Positions 37,034-47,362 of a stretch of 64,000 nucleotides of DNA are shown here, in pieces; the first letter of the stretch is position 1, and every line of letters begins with the position of its first letter. Both the position numbers and the translations under genes were made by a program. A model generated the notes under the pieces. The model had not been told where the DNA came from. It did no database searches and worked only from the letters and a program-made list of their open reading frames with translations. Source of the DNA: Alphaproteobacteria bacterium (GTDB lineage: Bacteria; Bacteroidota; Bacteroidia; Bacteroidales; FEN-979); NCBI GenBank assembly GCA_009928665.1, contig SACF01000011.1, positions 47,394 through 111,393 on the forward strand. Direction: 5' to 3'.

Positions 37034-37779
37034 AAAATAAAATCTTCCTCTGTTTATTGATGTCATGGTTCCTGATGGCCCTTACTCCGGCCGGTTTTGC
37101 TATCACATCTGAAAAGAGCTCCGATCAGACTGAGGTTTCGATCGAGAGCGATCCCAACCTTACCGATGTTTCGTCAGAAAAAGACAAGAAAACAGATAAA
37201 AAGAAAGATAAAGATGTAATCGATATTGATGCGGTTTTTTTTATCAGCCTTGCCATCAACATAATCACCGTTTTATTGATCATTTGCTTAATCTATTATC
37301 CGAATTATAAAAAAATGGATTACATCTTCACCTACATCATTTTTAACCTGGTGATCTTTGTACTTACGTTTGTTCTGAATAAAGTAAAAATATCCATGGG
37401 TGCTGCATTCGGATTGTTTGCAGTGTTTTCCATGCTGCGTTACCGGAGTGCCGGAATATCGCTGAAAGACATGAGTTACCTGTTCGTGTTTATCGGGATC
37501 GGTCTGATAAGCGCCATTCAACTGGAATATTATGAACTCGGGATCCTTCATGGTGTGATTTTCATTGGGATATATCTGCTTGACGGAAACCTGATTTTTA
37601 AACGCGAATTATCAAAAAATGTACAGTACGAGGTCATTGAAAAAATAAAACCGGAAAATCAGCAGGAATTGATCGAGGACCTTTGTATACGCACCGGGCT
37701 TAAGATTCACAGGATCACGATCAATAAAATCAATTTTCTGAAAGACACCGCCACCATCAGGATTTACTATTATGAGTAA
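37030..37779 (+). CDS. DUF4956 membrane protein
   Basis: An N-terminal signal-like helix (about 4-20) is followed by a strongly charged segment (about 48-62, DKKTDKKKDKD) and four transmembrane helices (about 65-90, 96-115, 120-140, 150-180), then a soluble C-terminal domain of about 60 residues. The loop GAAFGLFAVFSMLRYRSAGISLKDMSYLF is the DUF4956 hallmark. DUF4956 genes are often found beside VTC-domain genes, which suggests a membrane partner or channel for the polymer. ATGA overlap with the VTC gene and 8-nt overlap with the DUF2490 gene. Confidence 0.85.
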   Translation: MKNKIFLCLLMSWFLMALTPAGFAITSEKSSDQTEVSIESDPNLTDVSSEKDKKTDKKKDKDVIDIDAVFFISLAINIITVLLIICLIYYPNYKKMDYIFTYIIFNLVIFVLTFVLNKVKISMGAAFGLFAVFSMLRYRSAGISLKDMSYLFVFIGIGLISAIQLEYYELGILHGVIFIGIYLLDGNLIFKRELSKNVQYEVIEKIKPENQQELIEDLCIRTGLKIHRITINKINFLKDTATIRIYYYE

Positions 37780-38452
37780 TTTCCGATTTTTACCGGTCTG
37801 TTTGGCTTCACTTTTCTGCCTCATGTTTTTACCCGGCATGTCCCAGCAGAAGGATGCATGCCTTTGGATCAGCGTAAATCTGGAAAAAAAATTAACCCCG
37901 GCCTGGTCATTGCTCTTCACGGAGGAATTGAGAATGAATGAAAATATCACAGAAGTCGGCGAAGTTTTCAGCGATATCGGTTTTGAATACCGGATCAGTA
38001 AAAAATGGAAGGCGGCTTTATTTTACAGGTTCTCGAATCAACGTAGAATTGATGATTCATACAAAACAAAACACAGGTACTATGCAGACCTGACCTATAA
38101 AGAAAAAATAGCTCGTTTTTCCATCATTCTCCGGGGAAGATTTCAGTCGCAATATTCAGAAATAAATTCCTCTGAGGAGGGTCATGTTCCATCCAACCAC
38201 CTGAATGGAAAAATCACTCTGAAATATAATTTGAATAAGAAAATTAAACCCTATCTTGCTTCGGAATTCTTTTTCAGATTGAACAAAATGGTGTATGGCT
38301 CGTTTGATCAATTGCGGGTTACGGCCGGTATCGAATATTCGGTTAACCGCAGAAATCAGCTTGATCTTTTTTACCGGATCAATAAAGAGTACAATGTAAA
38401 AAGTCCGGAAACGGATTTTATCTGTGGGGTGAGTTATTATTTTATTTTTTAA
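37772..38452 (+). CDS. DUF2490 family outer-membrane beta-barrel protein
   Basis: Signal peptide (about 1-24, GMSQQ) and a 200-residue mature protein of alternating amphipathic strands (LWISVNLEKKLTPAWSLLFTEELR, KWKAALFYRFSNQRR, QLDLFYRINKEYN), ending in YYFIF with a terminal Phe, the mark of an outer-membrane barrel. Fits the DUF2490 family. It is the only integral outer-membrane protein of the operon, so it may be the outer-membrane part of the system. Overlaps the previous gene by 8 nt and ends 3 nt before the LytS gene. Confidence 0.8.
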   Translation: MSNFRFLPVCLASLFCLMFLPGMSQQKDACLWISVNLEKKLTPAWSLLFTEELRMNENITEVGEVFSDIGFEYRISKKWKAALFYRFSNQRRIDDSYKTKHRYYADLTYKEKIARFSIILRGRFQSQYSEINSSEEGHVPSNHLNGKITLKYNLNKKIKPYLASEFFFRLNKMVYGSFDQLRVTAGIEYSVNRRNQLDLFYRINKEYNVKSPETDFICGVSYYFIF

Positions 38453-38455
38453 ACC

Positions 38456-39616
38456 ATGAGCAGTTTTACACATAAAGAAAAAATATTGAATGTCCTTATG
38501 CACATTTTCGTGTGGATATTCCTTTTCGTTCTGCCATCTTATTTTCTGTATCTCGAATCGAGTGATGACCGTAATTTTCTTCTGATCGGGATGATTCAGA
38601 CCATTCTTTTCGGTTTTATTTTCTACATGAACTACTTTTTGTTAATCCCGTACCTATTTTTCAGAAAAAAAAGAATTGTCTATTTTCTTTCATCTGCGAT
38701 TATAGTTTTAATCTCAATCCTGGGAATGGAATTGATGATGAGTTCGTACCATCGCAGACCGATGGGTGAAATCAGAAAAACCGAAACCGGCGTACCGCCT
38801 CCGGGTCAACCAGGCCAGGGTCCCCGTATTGAACCTGACAGGTACAGAGGCCCCCGGATGATCGAAAGAGGTTCCGATCGTGGAAAAAGACCATTAAAAG
38901 GATGGCCGGTCTACAATTTTCTCTTGACCTCCGTCATCCTTACAGGATTCAGTGTCGGATTAAGATACTCAGAAAAATTTGCACAACAGGAACGGTTGAA
39001 CAAGGAGGTCGAAAAAGCGCGGTTGAATTCTGAACTGGCATTTTTAAAAAACCAGATCAATCCGCATTTTTTCTTCAATACGTTGAATAACATTTATTCA
39101 TTGGTTCAGATCAATCTCAAAGACGGACAAAAAGCCATTCTGCAATTATCCAAATTGATGCGCTACCTTCTTTATGAAACGGAAAAAGGGAATATCCGGA
39201 TCAGCCAGGAAATTGAGTTTATGAACAATTATATTGAACTCATGAAGCTCCGAATCTCAAAAAGCGTTTCTCTGAAAATTAATTTTCCCGAAGATTATCC
39301 GGATGTCTTTATTCCTCCTCTTATCTTTCTTCCCTTCATAGAAAATGCCTTTAAACATGGGATCAGTTATAAGAATCCTTCTTTTATCGACATTGATTTG
39401 GAAATCTCACGGCAGGAAATAAAGTTCAGATGTCTTAACAGTCAGGGAAAAGGAACAGAGGAAATCTTCCGTTCCGAACCCGGTATCGGCCTGGAAAATG
39501 TAAAGAAAAGGCTTGCTTTACTGTACCCGATGAAACATGACCTGAAGCTTAATTCATCGGCTGAAAGCTTTGAAGTACTTTTGTCCATTACTCTTGACGA
39601 AAACATAACAGGATGA
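38456..39616 (+). CDS. LytS-type sensor histidine kinase
   Basis: Membrane kinase with four predicted helices (about 10-30, 38-63, 72-93 and 150-168) and a His_kinase plus HATPase core; phospho-acceptor His204 is in INPHFFFNTL. Between helices 3 and 4 lies a loop of about 55 residues very rich in Pro, Gly and Arg, with a net charge near +7, predicted to face the periplasm if the N-terminus is inside. It would suit binding of an anionic ligand. Partner regulator overlaps by ATGA. Sits at the end of the CotH/VTC operon, so it probably controls it. Confidence 0.9.
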   Translation: MSSFTHKEKILNVLMHIFVWIFLFVLPSYFLYLESSDDRNFLLIGMIQTILFGFIFYMNYFLLIPYLFFRKKRIVYFLSSAIIVLISILGMELMMSSYHRRPMGEIRKTETGVPPPGQPGQGPRIEPDRYRGPRMIERGSDRGKRPLKGWPVYNFLLTSVILTGFSVGLRYSEKFAQQERLNKEVEKARLNSELAFLKNQINPHFFFNTLNNIYSLVQINLKDGQKAILQLSKLMRYLLYETEKGNIRISQEIEFMNNYIELMKLRISKSVSLKINFPEDYPDVFIPPLIFLPFIENAFKHGISYKNPSFIDIDLEISRQEIKFRCLNSQGKGTEEIFRSEPGIGLENVKKRLALLYPMKHDLKLNSSAESFEVLLSITLDENITG

Positions 39617-40326
39617 TCCGCACGATAGCAATCGATGATGAGCCTCTGGCGCTTCAATTGGTTTCGGGGTACATAAAAAACACCTCATTTTTAACCTTCT
39701 GCGGTGGTTTTGAAAACGCTTTATCAGCCCTGGAATTTCTGGAGCAACAACCGGTCGATCTGATTTACCTCGATATTCAGATGCCCGATCTCATTGGGAC
39801 CGATTTCGTGAGAAATATGCCATCTGGTCCAAAGATCGTATTTGCTACAGCGTATGAGAAATTTGCCCTGGAGGGATACAAACTCGAGGCGGTTGATTAT
39901 CTTTTAAAACCCTTTGGTTACGATGAATTTCTCGTTTCCGCGCAAAAGGCTAAAAGACTCATCGATATGGAAATTCTGAAGGCCGGCAAAATCGAAAGTA
40001 ACGACCGATTTCTCTTCCTGAACTCCGAATACAAGGTCATCCGAATCAATTTTGACGATATCATTTACATCGAAGGTCTGAAGGATTACGTCAAGGTGTT
40101 CCTGAAAAATCAACCCAAACCCATCCTCACGATTAATTCATTAAAAACGCTTGAATCGAAATTACCGGCCTCAAGGTTCATGCGGGTACACCGGTCATTC
40201 ATCGTAAATCTCGACCGGGTGGAAACGATCGAACGGAACAGGATCGTTTTCGGCAGGGTTTATATTCCGGTAAGTGAGCAATACAAGGAAAAATTCTCCC
40301 GGTTCATTGATGAGAACTTCCTATGA
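39613..40326 (+). CDS. LytTR-family response regulator
   Basis: Receiver domain with Asp8/Asp9 pair, phospho-acceptor Asp54 in IYLDIQMPD and Lys99 in LLKPF, followed by a LytTR DNA-binding domain (about 130-237; YIEGLKDYVKVFL, MRVHRSFIVNLDRVE). Cognate of the LytS kinase upstream (ATGA overlap). LytTR regulators usually bind pairs of short direct repeats upstream of their target; the -7 box at 30087 lacks a -33 partner and could be such a target. Its stop overlaps the convergent M16 gene by 6 nt. Confidence 0.93.
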   Translation: MIRTIAIDDEPLALQLVSGYIKNTSFLTFCGGFENALSALEFLEQQPVDLIYLDIQMPDLIGTDFVRNMPSGPKIVFATAYEKFALEGYKLEAVDYLLKPFGYDEFLVSAQKAKRLIDMEILKAGKIESNDRFLFLNSEYKVIRINFDDIIYIEGLKDYVKVFLKNQPKPILTINSLKTLESKLPASRFMRVHRSFIVNLDRVETIERNRIVFGRVYIPVSEQYKEKFSRFIDENFL

Positions 40327-41544
40327 TCTGAAAGTTAGTATACTCAGGCCCGATGCATCGAACACCTGATTTGCAATCTCCATCACCTCTGCAGCCGTGG
40401 TTCGCCGGATCAACTCCATGAGCAATTCGGGCGGATCATATTCATTTTTAAGCAGAAAGTTCTTACCCATTGCAAGCATGGCCGACAAATTTGATTCCTG
40501 CGCAATGGCCAGTTGCCCTATCAACTGCTTCTGAATGGTATGAAACTGTATGGGTGTCAACCGCGTTTCCCTGAGCTTTTTCAATTCTTTAAAGACAATG
40601 GCAAGCGCCTTGTCGAAATGGACCGGATCTGTTCCGAAATAGATGCTAACAATTCCGGAATCGGAATAAGCAGTATAATTCGATTCGTTATGATAGGTCA
40701 ATCCATTTCTTTCGCGTAAGGCCAGTGAGAGTCTTGAATTCAAAATAGGCCCACCCAGCATATTATTCAGCAGCGCCATGGGGATCCGGCGGGTGTCGGA
40801 AAAGCAGTAGGCCGGGCCGCCAATGACGCAGTGAACCTGAGACGTTTTCTTTCTGTTAACGTTGCGGAATTTCGAGTAGGAGCTAAATGGATGTCGGGGG
40901 ACCATGTTCCCGCGATCGGGATTCCGCATAAAGTACTTCATAACCCTTTTCGTCAGTGAGGCGAAATCAATATTCCCGACAGAAGCAATGACTACCTGTT
41001 CCATACGGTAATTGCGGTGAATAAAATCAAACACCGCTTTCCGGTCGATCTGTTTAAGACTGCTTTTAGTGCCAAGAATATTTTTACCCAACGGATGACC
41101 GGTAAACACCAGATCCTCGAAATCGTCAAATATTTGTTCTGCCGGATTATCCTTACAGGCTTTTATTTCATCCAGTACTACCTGTTTTTCCTTTTCAAGT
41201 TCTTTTTCAGGAAATATAGCGTTGAAGAAGAGATCATGAAACAGCTCAAGGGTGCGGTCGTAATACTCCGAAAGAAAGGTGGCATATATACATGTCTCTT
41301 CTTTGGTGGTAAATGCGTTCAGGTCGGCTCCGATATTTTCAAGTCGATTGAGGACCTGGAAAACATTCCGTTTTTTGGTGCCTTTAAAAATCGTGTGTTC
41401 AATAAAATGGGCAATCCCGTGCTCATGTTCCAATTCATCGCGGGTACCGGCATTGATAAAAAGTCCGCAATGCGCTACTTTTGCCTGAACAGGATAATGA
41501 ACCAGACGTATACCGTTCGGTAGGGTCAACGACGTTAAAGCCAT
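40321..41544 (-). CDS. M16 family zinc peptidase
   Basis: Insulinase/processing-peptidase family member, 407 residues (two half-repeats). The inverted zinc motif HFIEH is at about residues 46-50 (HGIAHFIEHTIFKG), with the downstream Glu in the EKQVVLDEIK helix (about 121-128). The C-terminal half has the usual R-Y-like pair region (NSRLSLALRERNGLTYH). No signal peptide is evident, so it may work in the cytosol or periplasm on small peptides. It starts 3 nt after the methylmalonyl-CoA mutase large-subunit stop and ends the six-gene operon. Confidence 0.92.
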   Translation of the reverse strand: MALTSLTLPNGIRLVHYPVQAKVAHCGLFINAGTRDELEHEHGIAHFIEHTIFKGTKKRNVFQVLNRLENIGADLNAFTTKEETCIYATFLSEYYDRTLELFHDLFFNAIFPEKELEKEKQVVLDEIKACKDNPAEQIFDDFEDLVFTGHPLGKNILGTKSSLKQIDRKAVFDFIHRNYRMEQVVIASVGNIDFASLTKRVMKYFMRNPDRGNMVPRHPFSSYSKFRNVNRKKTSQVHCVIGGPAYCFSDTRRIPMALLNNMLGGPILNSRLSLALRERNGLTYHNESNYTAYSDSGIVSIYFGTDPVHFDKALAIVFKELKKLRETRLTPIQFHTIQKQLIGQLAIAQESNLSAMLAMGKNFLLKNEYDPPELLMELIRRTTAAEVMEIANQVFDASGLSILTFRS

Positions 41545-41547
41545 CTT

Positions 41548-43698
41548 TTATTTGCGGCTTTCAATCAGAATCTCAAGAAGTTTAATCCCGGCTTCTGAAA
41601 TAACGGTTCCCGGGCCGAAAATAGCAATTGCTCCGGATTGGTAAAGGAATTCATAATCCTGTGGTGGGATAACTCCTCCCACAATTACCAGAATATCTTC
41701 GCGGCCAAGTTTTTTTAATTCTGCTATTACTTGTGGAACCAGTGTTTTATGCCCTGCCGCAAGGCTGGAAACCCCTAAAATGTGAACATCATTCTCGACA
41801 GCCTGGCGGGCGGCTTCGGCCGGGGTTTGAAACAGAGGACCAATGTCAACGTCAAAGCCAATATCCGCATAACCTGTAGCAACAACTTTTGCTCCGCGGT
41901 CGTGCCCGTCCTGTCCCATTTTTGCTATCATGATACGAGGCCGGCGACCTTCCAGCTCTGCAAAGCGGTCGGCCAGTTCCCGTGCTTTTTGAAAAGCCCC
42001 GTTATCTTTTGATTCAGAGGAGTAAACTCCTGAAATACTTCTGATCACAGCTTTATACCTCCCGTAAACTTTTTCAAGTGCAAATGATATTTCACCCAGA
42101 GAAGCTCTTTTGCGTGCGGCATCAATGGAAAGTTCCAGCAAATTCCCTGTACCCGATTCGGCAGCATGAGTCAGTGCATCGAGTGCAGCCCGGACTTCTT
42201 CAATATTTCTGGTCTCACGGAGCTGTTTCAGGCGGTTGACCTGGGCTTCACGAACAGCGGCGTTGTCGACATCGAGGATTTCAATGGGATCTTCCTTTTC
42301 AAGGCGGTTCTTATTTACGCCGATGATTTTATCTTTACCCGAATCAATACGGGCCTGCTTACGTGCCGAAGCTTCCTCGATTCTCATTTTCGGGATACCG
42401 GTTTCGATTGCCTTTGCCATACCGCCCAGTTCTTCGACTTCTTCGATAAGGGCCCATGCTTTATGGGCAATTTCGTGGGTAAGCGATTCAACATAGAAGG
42501 AACCGGCCCAGGGATCAAGAGAACGACAAATTTGCGTCTCTTCTTGTAAATACAATTGGGTATTCCGTGCAATCCGGGCTGAAAAATCGGTAGGCAGGGC
42601 TATTGCTTCGTCGAGTGAATTGGTATGCAATGATTGCGTATGTCCCAGCGCGGCAGCAAGCGCTTCGACACAGGTCCGGGCTACATTGTTGAAGGGATCC
42701 TGTTCGGTCAGACTCCATCCTGAGGTCTGTGTATGGGTCCGCAATGCCATCGATTTGGGATTTTTGGGATTGAACTGCCTGACAATCTTTGCCCACAACA
42801 ATCTTGCAGCCCGCATCTTTGCAATTTCCATGAAATGATTCATCCCGGAAGCCCAGAAAAATGAAAGCCTGGGTGCAAAAGTATCAATGTCCATCCCGGC
42901 ATTGATCCCTGCCCTGAGATATTCCAATCCATCTGCAAGCGTATAAGCCAGCTCAATGTCGGCGGTTGCACCTGCCTCCTGCATATGATAACCACTGATC
43001 GAGATGGAGTTGAATTTCGGCATATTTTTCGAAGTGAATTCGAATATGTCCGCAATGATCTTCATCGAAGGAATAGGCGGATAAATATAGGTATTCCGAA
43101 CCATGAACTCTTTCAGGATATCATTTTGAATGGTCCCTGTCAGCTTTGCCATCGGAACCCCTTGTTCCTCGGCTGCAACAATATAAAAAGCAAGGATGGG
43201 GAGTACCGCCCCGTTCATGGTCATCGATACCGACATGATATCCAACGGAATCTGATCAAAAAGGATCTTCATGTCAAGAATCGAATCAATGGCAACCCCT
43301 GCTTTCCCGACATCACCAACCACGCGTTCATGATCCGAATCATATCCGCGGTGTGTCGCAAGGTCAAAAGCTACTGATAATCCCTTCTGCCCTGCCTTCA
43401 GGTTGCGGCGGTAAAAAGCATTCGATTCTTCGGCAGTCGAGAAACCGGCATATTGCCTGATGGTCCACGGACTCATAACATACATTGTGGAATAAGGTCC
43501 ACGCAGAAAAGGCGGAATACCCGCGGCGAAATTTAAATGTTCCATCTCCTTCAGATCATCGCTGCCGTAAACCGGCTTAACCAGGATCTGTTCCGGGGTT
43601 CTCCATTCCTTCTGAATTCCTTCTTCTGCCTCCCAGTCGGCAAACGATTTCCCCTGAATTTTTTTTTCTATTTCAACGTTTTTAAAATCTGGTCTCAT
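41548..43698 (-). CDS. mutB: methylmalonyl-CoA mutase large subunit
   Basis: Catalytic, adenosylcobalamin-dependent subunit interconverting succinyl-CoA and methylmalonyl-CoA, in the propionate or succinate route. TIM-barrel domain (about 60-540, with [23 protein letters not shown] and the [10 protein letters not shown] region) and C-terminal B12 domain with DGHDRG (D-x-H-x-x-G, about 594-599), followed by GSxL-type ILGVSSL and GGVIP. 716 residues is the usual size. Unlike the common mutA-mutB pair, a porin-like protein and two regulatory genes separate it from the small subunit, although all are on one strand with short gaps. Confidence 0.96.
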   Translation of the reverse strand: MRPDFKNVEIEKKIQGKSFADWEAEEGIQKEWRTPEQILVKPVYGSDDLKEMEHLNFAAGIPPFLRGPYSTMYVMSPWTIRQYAGFSTAEESNAFYRRNLKAGQKGLSVAFDLATHRGYDSDHERVVGDVGKAGVAIDSILDMKILFDQIPLDIMSVSMTMNGAVLPILAFYIVAAEEQGVPMAKLTGTIQNDILKEFMVRNTYIYPPIPSMKIIADIFEFTSKNMPKFNSISISGYHMQEAGATADIELAYTLADGLEYLRAGINAGMDIDTFAPRLSFFWASGMNHFMEIAKMRAARLLWAKIVRQFNPKNPKSMALRTHTQTSGWSLTEQDPFNNVARTCVEALAAALGHTQSLHTNSLDEAIALPTDFSARIARNTQLYLQEETQICRSLDPWAGSFYVESLTHEIAHKAWALIEEVEELGGMAKAIETGIPKMRIEEASARKQARIDSGKDKIIGVNKNRLEKEDPIEILDVDNAAVREAQVNRLKQLRETRNIEEVRAALDALTHAAESGTGNLLELSIDAARKRASLGEISFALEKVYGRYKAVIRSISGVYSSESKDNGAFQKARELADRFAELEGRRPRIMIAKMGQDGHDRGAKVVATGYADIGFDVDIGPLFQTPAEAARQAVENDVHILGVSSLAAGHKTLVPQVIAELKKLGREDILVIVGGVIPPQDYEFLYQSGAIAIFGPGTVISEAGIKLLEILIESRK

Positions 43699-43719
43699 TT
43701 TTTGTTCAGTATATGGTAG

Positions 43720-44541
43720 TTAAAAAGATATTCCGAATACCAGGAAAAGCGCTTCCGATTGCGGATTGGCAATAAGCGAAGCCTGTACCGGGAAGGAGTA
43801 AGCAGGGGTTATCGGGATTGATTTCTTCACCGTTAACCCGATATTGGTTACTCCGGCATAAGGCCCATACCAACTGCTGCCAAAGGGAATACCGCCGATA
43901 AAAGGGATTAAATCTGTATCAATCTTTTTTATGTTGAAGGTATACCCGATCTCAAAATAGGTCGAAAAATTATTCCTGGTGCCCTGCCCGTAAATCCCCG
44001 TGGAATCTTTGCCTTTATCATCGCCATAGAAGATGGTTCCAGCCGTTACCCGTAATGGAAATTTCTCGGTGCCGTCAAACGACAAACAGGCTTCAAACGT
44101 ATGACCGGTTGTGGAATTTTTATAATCGAAATACTTATTCCCGTCATTCGGATTGAGTCCGTTCTGTGTAAAATAATCATAGAGCAACAACGTAAACCAT
44201 TTATAGGTATAAGAAATATAAAGATCTACCTCTGAATAATTGCCTGCATCCACAACAGTCGTATCATCAATCTGAATCGAATGTTTTGAAAAGGCATAAG
44301 ATCCCCAGGCCCCGATACTCAAACCTTTCCAGGAAAAATTGATGTTGGGTTGTACCGCCGGTGAATTGCCATAATCGTATCCCCTCCAGATATATCTGCT
44401 GAACAGATCCGCTCCCAAATTCAGATCCACACCCTGATTTTCTTTTTCTGCTTCAATGTCACTGAATACCCGCTCATCCTGTGCGATGACTATAACAGGG
44501 GCAAAAAGAGCCAGGATCAAAAAAAGTCGAATTATCCGCAT
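43720..44541 (-). CDS. Porin-like outer-membrane protein (TorF-like)
   Basis: Signal peptide (1-20, VIAQ) and a predicted barrel of about 250 residues ending in VFGISF with terminal Phe. The segment ADLFSRYIWRGYDYGNSPAVQPNI matches the TorF/Gcw_chp putative porin family. Lies between the hybrid kinase (9 nt upstream) and the mutase large subunit (21 nt downstream), so it seems to share their operon. A function in uptake of an acid whose metabolism uses the mutase is an inference, without direct support. Confidence 0.75.
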   Translation of the reverse strand: MRIIRLFLILALFAPVIVIAQDERVFSDIEAEKENQGVDLNLGADLFSRYIWRGYDYGNSPAVQPNINFSWKGLSIGAWGSYAFSKHSIQIDDTTVVDAGNYSEVDLYISYTYKWFTLLLYDYFTQNGLNPNDGNKYFDYKNSTTGHTFEACLSFDGTEKFPLRVTAGTIFYGDDKGKDSTGIYGQGTRNNFSTYFEIGYTFNIKKIDTDLIPFIGGIPFGSSWYGPYAGVTNIGLTVKKSIPITPAYSFPVQASLIANPQSEALFLVFGISF

Positions 44542-44550
44542 GGTACTGTA

Positions 44551-46908
44551 TTAAATTGATAAAGCCCGCGCAAGTTCCGTTTGTCTGAAAGGCTTGCTGA
44601 TATAATCATCCATACCTGCCTCCAGGCATCTGTTCTTATCTTCAGTTGTAGAATGTGCCGTCAGGGCAACAATTTTCAGATGAGGGTGCACCGATGCCCC
44701 TGAATCCTGTTCAGCTTCCATTTTCCGGATGGTTTTGGTCGCCTCAATACCATCCATTTCCGGCATTTCCAAATCCATCAACACCAGATCATACTGCTTC
44801 GTCCTGGCCTTTTCGACGGCCTGCAGCCCGTTCTCGACCACATCTACCTGGTGACCAAAAGTTTCAAGTGTTTTTGAAGCCACTTTCTGATTGATCTTAT
44901 TATCTTCAGCAAGCAGGATCTTCAAGTGTTTCTTTGTTCTGAATTTTAACCTGTTGGCATACTTATCTATAACCCGGATCAATTCCTCTGGCTGAAAAGG
45001 CTTTGCAACATAATCATCCATTCCTGCCCGAAGAAACCGCTCACGGTCGCCTTCAATCGCATAGGCCGTAAAAGCTACAATTGCTGTAGGGGGGCGTTCA
45101 GGATTTGATTTTTCAATTAAACGGAATTGTTCGGTGGCTTGCAGGCCATCCATTACCGGCATCCGTATATCCATAAGTACGATCTGGTACTCCTTTTCCG
45201 AGAACATTTTTACAGCGATTTCGCCATTGGCAGCTATATCAATGTGTTTGTACCCGTCGCGTTCAAGTGCAGTTTGTGCTACTTTCTGACTGATATAGTT
45301 ATCTTCGACCAGAAGAATTGACAACGATTTTGCAAGGGTTTGTCTTTTTTCAGCATGGATCCGGTCAATTTCTGTCTTATCTATCGTATCGAAATTGGCG
45401 GTGAACCAGAATGTGGAACCCTGTCCCTCTTCACTGATCACTCCGATCTCACCCCCCATCAGTGCTGACAGGTCTTTCGAAATCTTTAGTCCCAATCCCG
45501 TCCCTCCGTAATTTCGTGTTGTGGATGTGTCGGCCTGAGAAAACTCCCTGAACAGCTTCTCCTTTCCCTTTTCCGAAATCCCGATACCAGTATCCTTCAC
45601 CTGACAACGGATCTTTTGGATTTTTTCATCCGATGAAACCAGTTCCAGCCCGATCGTAACAGAACCTTCACTGGTAAATTTGATCGCGTTGTTTGTAAGG
45701 TTGATAACGATTTGTTTGAAACGGACCGGGTCTCCCTTAACCATCTCAGGAACATCGGGAGAAACAGTAAAAAACAGTTTCAGTCCTTTGATTTCTGCCC
45801 GCATGTGTAAGAGTTTGGTGACCTCTTCAATCTGTTGAGGCAGATTAAACGGGATGTTTTCAAGTTCCACCTGACCCGCTTCAATCTTCGAAAAGTCAAG
45901 GACATCATTGATAATCGACAGCAGGTTGTTCCCCGAAATCTCGATGATGTCAAGATACTCCCTTTGTTCATCATTCAGCGAGGTATCCTTGAGAATATTC
46001 ACCATTCCGATGACCCCGTTCATGGGAGTCCGGATCTCATGGCTCATACTGGCGAGAAAGATTGATTTGGCACGGCTTTCATGAATGGCTATCTCCTTGG
46101 CTTTCTGAAGTTCGACTTCGATGGATCTTCGTTCCGAAATCTCCTTCTCAAGCTGTTCTGTTCTCATTTTAACGATGTCCTCCAAATGCTTCTTGTAACC
46201 TTCAAGCTTGGATTCGACAAGTTTACGCTCATCCACTTCATTTTCGAGCATGGTTGTGTTTCGTTTGTAGAACCTGTTCAGAACGATTAAAAATGGAACG
46301 AAAAGGACGAAAAAGAACAATGCCCGGAGGACGACCATCTTGAAACTTCTCCAGATCTGCTGGTTTACGAATGAAATATCCATATCAGCTCCGGCAAGAT
46401 AGTGGTTTCCTTTTGCAGTCGTCTCTCTGATCAACCCGCTGCGGAATTCACCCCAACGGTCTTTGGATGTTTCAAATGTCGGGCTTTCCTTAATGAAAGT
46501 CTGTTTTAATTCCGGTGTTGCTTCAGGATACTCTTCCCAGTAATAAGGTAAATCCTTTTTCCTGAAATCCTCATCCTTCGCACTGGAAGAAGTAAAATAA
46601 ACTTTTCCGTCCCGTAAGATGCCGGTATATAGGTACGAAAGATTGTTCAGCTTCACATAATTGGAAAGCATTCGAATATTTCGCATATTTTCTGAATCGC
46701 TTACCGAAGTGGAGTCTATCGTCCGATCGTGAAAATCATCAGCAACGATATACTTAATATTTTTGGCAGCATGAAGCAACTTTGCATCGATATCGACAAG
46801 TATCTTTTGACGTTCAGAATAACTTACGAAAATGGCATACAAGATAACACCCACAAAATAGATGATCATGGGTATCAGAAAAGGGCGAACGGATAATTTC
46901 GTGTTCAT
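44551..46908 (-). CDS. Hybrid sensor histidine kinase with two receiver domains
   Basis: 785 residues. Helix 1 (about 9-28), an extracellular sensor domain of about 160 residues (looks like a single Cache fold), helix 2 (about 193-212), coiled coil, HisKA with phospho-acceptor His near 289 ([15 protein letters not shown]), HATPase (N-box [11 protein letters not shown]-box [19 protein letters not shown]), and two receiver domains (about 533-650 with [11 protein letters not shown], and 664-785 with [11 protein letters not shown]). No DNA-binding domain. A further single receiver protein is encoded just upstream, giving a likely phosphorelay. It lies within the mutase operon. Confidence 0.93.
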   Translation of the reverse strand: MNTKLSVRPFLIPMIIYFVGVILYAIFVSYSERQKILVDIDAKLLHAAKNIKYIVADDFHDRTIDSTSVSDSENMRNIRMLSNYVKLNNLSYLYTGILRDGKVYFTSSSAKDEDFRKKDLPYYWEEYPEATPELKQTFIKESPTFETSKDRWGEFRSGLIRETTAKGNHYLAGADMDISFVNQQIWRSFKMVVLRALFFFVLFVPFLIVLNRFYKRNTTMLENEVDERKLVESKLEGYKKHLEDIVKMRTEQLEKEISERRSIEVELQKAKEIAIHESRAKSIFLASMSHEIRTPMNGVIGMVNILKDTSLNDEQREYLDIIEISGNNLLSIINDVLDFSKIEAGQVELENIPFNLPQQIEEVTKLLHMRAEIKGLKLFFTVSPDVPEMVKGDPVRFKQIVINLTNNAIKFTSEGSVTIGLELVSSDEKIQKIRCQVKDTGIGISEKGKEKLFREFSQADTSTTRNYGGTGLGLKISKDLSALMGGEIGVISEEGQGSTFWFTANFDTIDKTEIDRIHAEKRQTLAKSLSILLVEDNYISQKVAQTALERDGYKHIDIAANGEIAVKMFSEKEYQIVLMDIRMPVMDGLQATEQFRLIEKSNPERPPTAIVAFTAYAIEGDRERFLRAGMDDYVAKPFQPEELIRVIDKYANRLKFRTKKHLKILLAEDNKINQKVASKTLETFGHQVDVVENGLQAVEKARTKQYDLVLMDLEMPEMDGIEATKTIRKMEAEQDSGASVHPHLKIVALTAHSTTEDKNRCLEAGMDDYISKPFRQTELARALSI

Positions 46909-46923
46909 GGTCGTGAAGGGGCT

Positions 46924-47334
46924 TCAGATACTTAACAAACGATGCAACTCGCTAATTTCAACGGGTTTGTTCATGTAAAAATCCATCCCCGCTTCAAAGA
47001 ATTTGGACCGGTCATCCTCAAAAGCGTTGGCAGTGATTGCAATGATCTTTACCCTTTTCTGACCGGGCATAGTCCTTTCTGATTCAATCTTTCTGATCTC
47101 CATAGTGGCCGTAATACCATCCATTACCGGCATCATAATGTCCATCAGGATAGCATCATAGGAATGCAGAGCGAACTTTTCCACCGCTATGGCCCCGTTC
47201 GCAGCGGAATCAACCGTATAGCCGGCTCTGATAAGAGCTGCCGTAATCAACCTGAGGTTGATGGCATTATCTTCGGCGACCAGTATGGATAACGGTTTTT
47301 TTTCTGTATTTGAGATATCTGAATCTGACTGCAT
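46924..47334 (-). CDS. Stand-alone receiver-domain response regulator
   Basis: 136 residues consisting of one receiver domain: acidic Glu/Asp pair in VAEDNAIN, phospho-acceptor Asp in ILMDIMMPVMDG, Thr in AITANAF, and Lys in YMNKPVE. No output domain. The sequence is closely like the receiver domains of the hybrid kinase 15 nt downstream, so it is either its phosphotransfer partner or derived from it by duplication. 28 nt after the mutase small-subunit stop. Confidence 0.92.
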   Translation of the reverse strand: MQSDSDISNTEKKPLSILVAEDNAINLRLITAALIRAGYTVDSAANGAIAVEKFALHSYDAILMDIMMPVMDGITATMEIRKIESERTMPGQKRVKIIAITANAFEDDRSKFFEAGMDFYMNKPVEISELHRLLSI

Positions 47335-47362
47335 AGTGTCGGATTTTTCAAGTTCACAAAAT

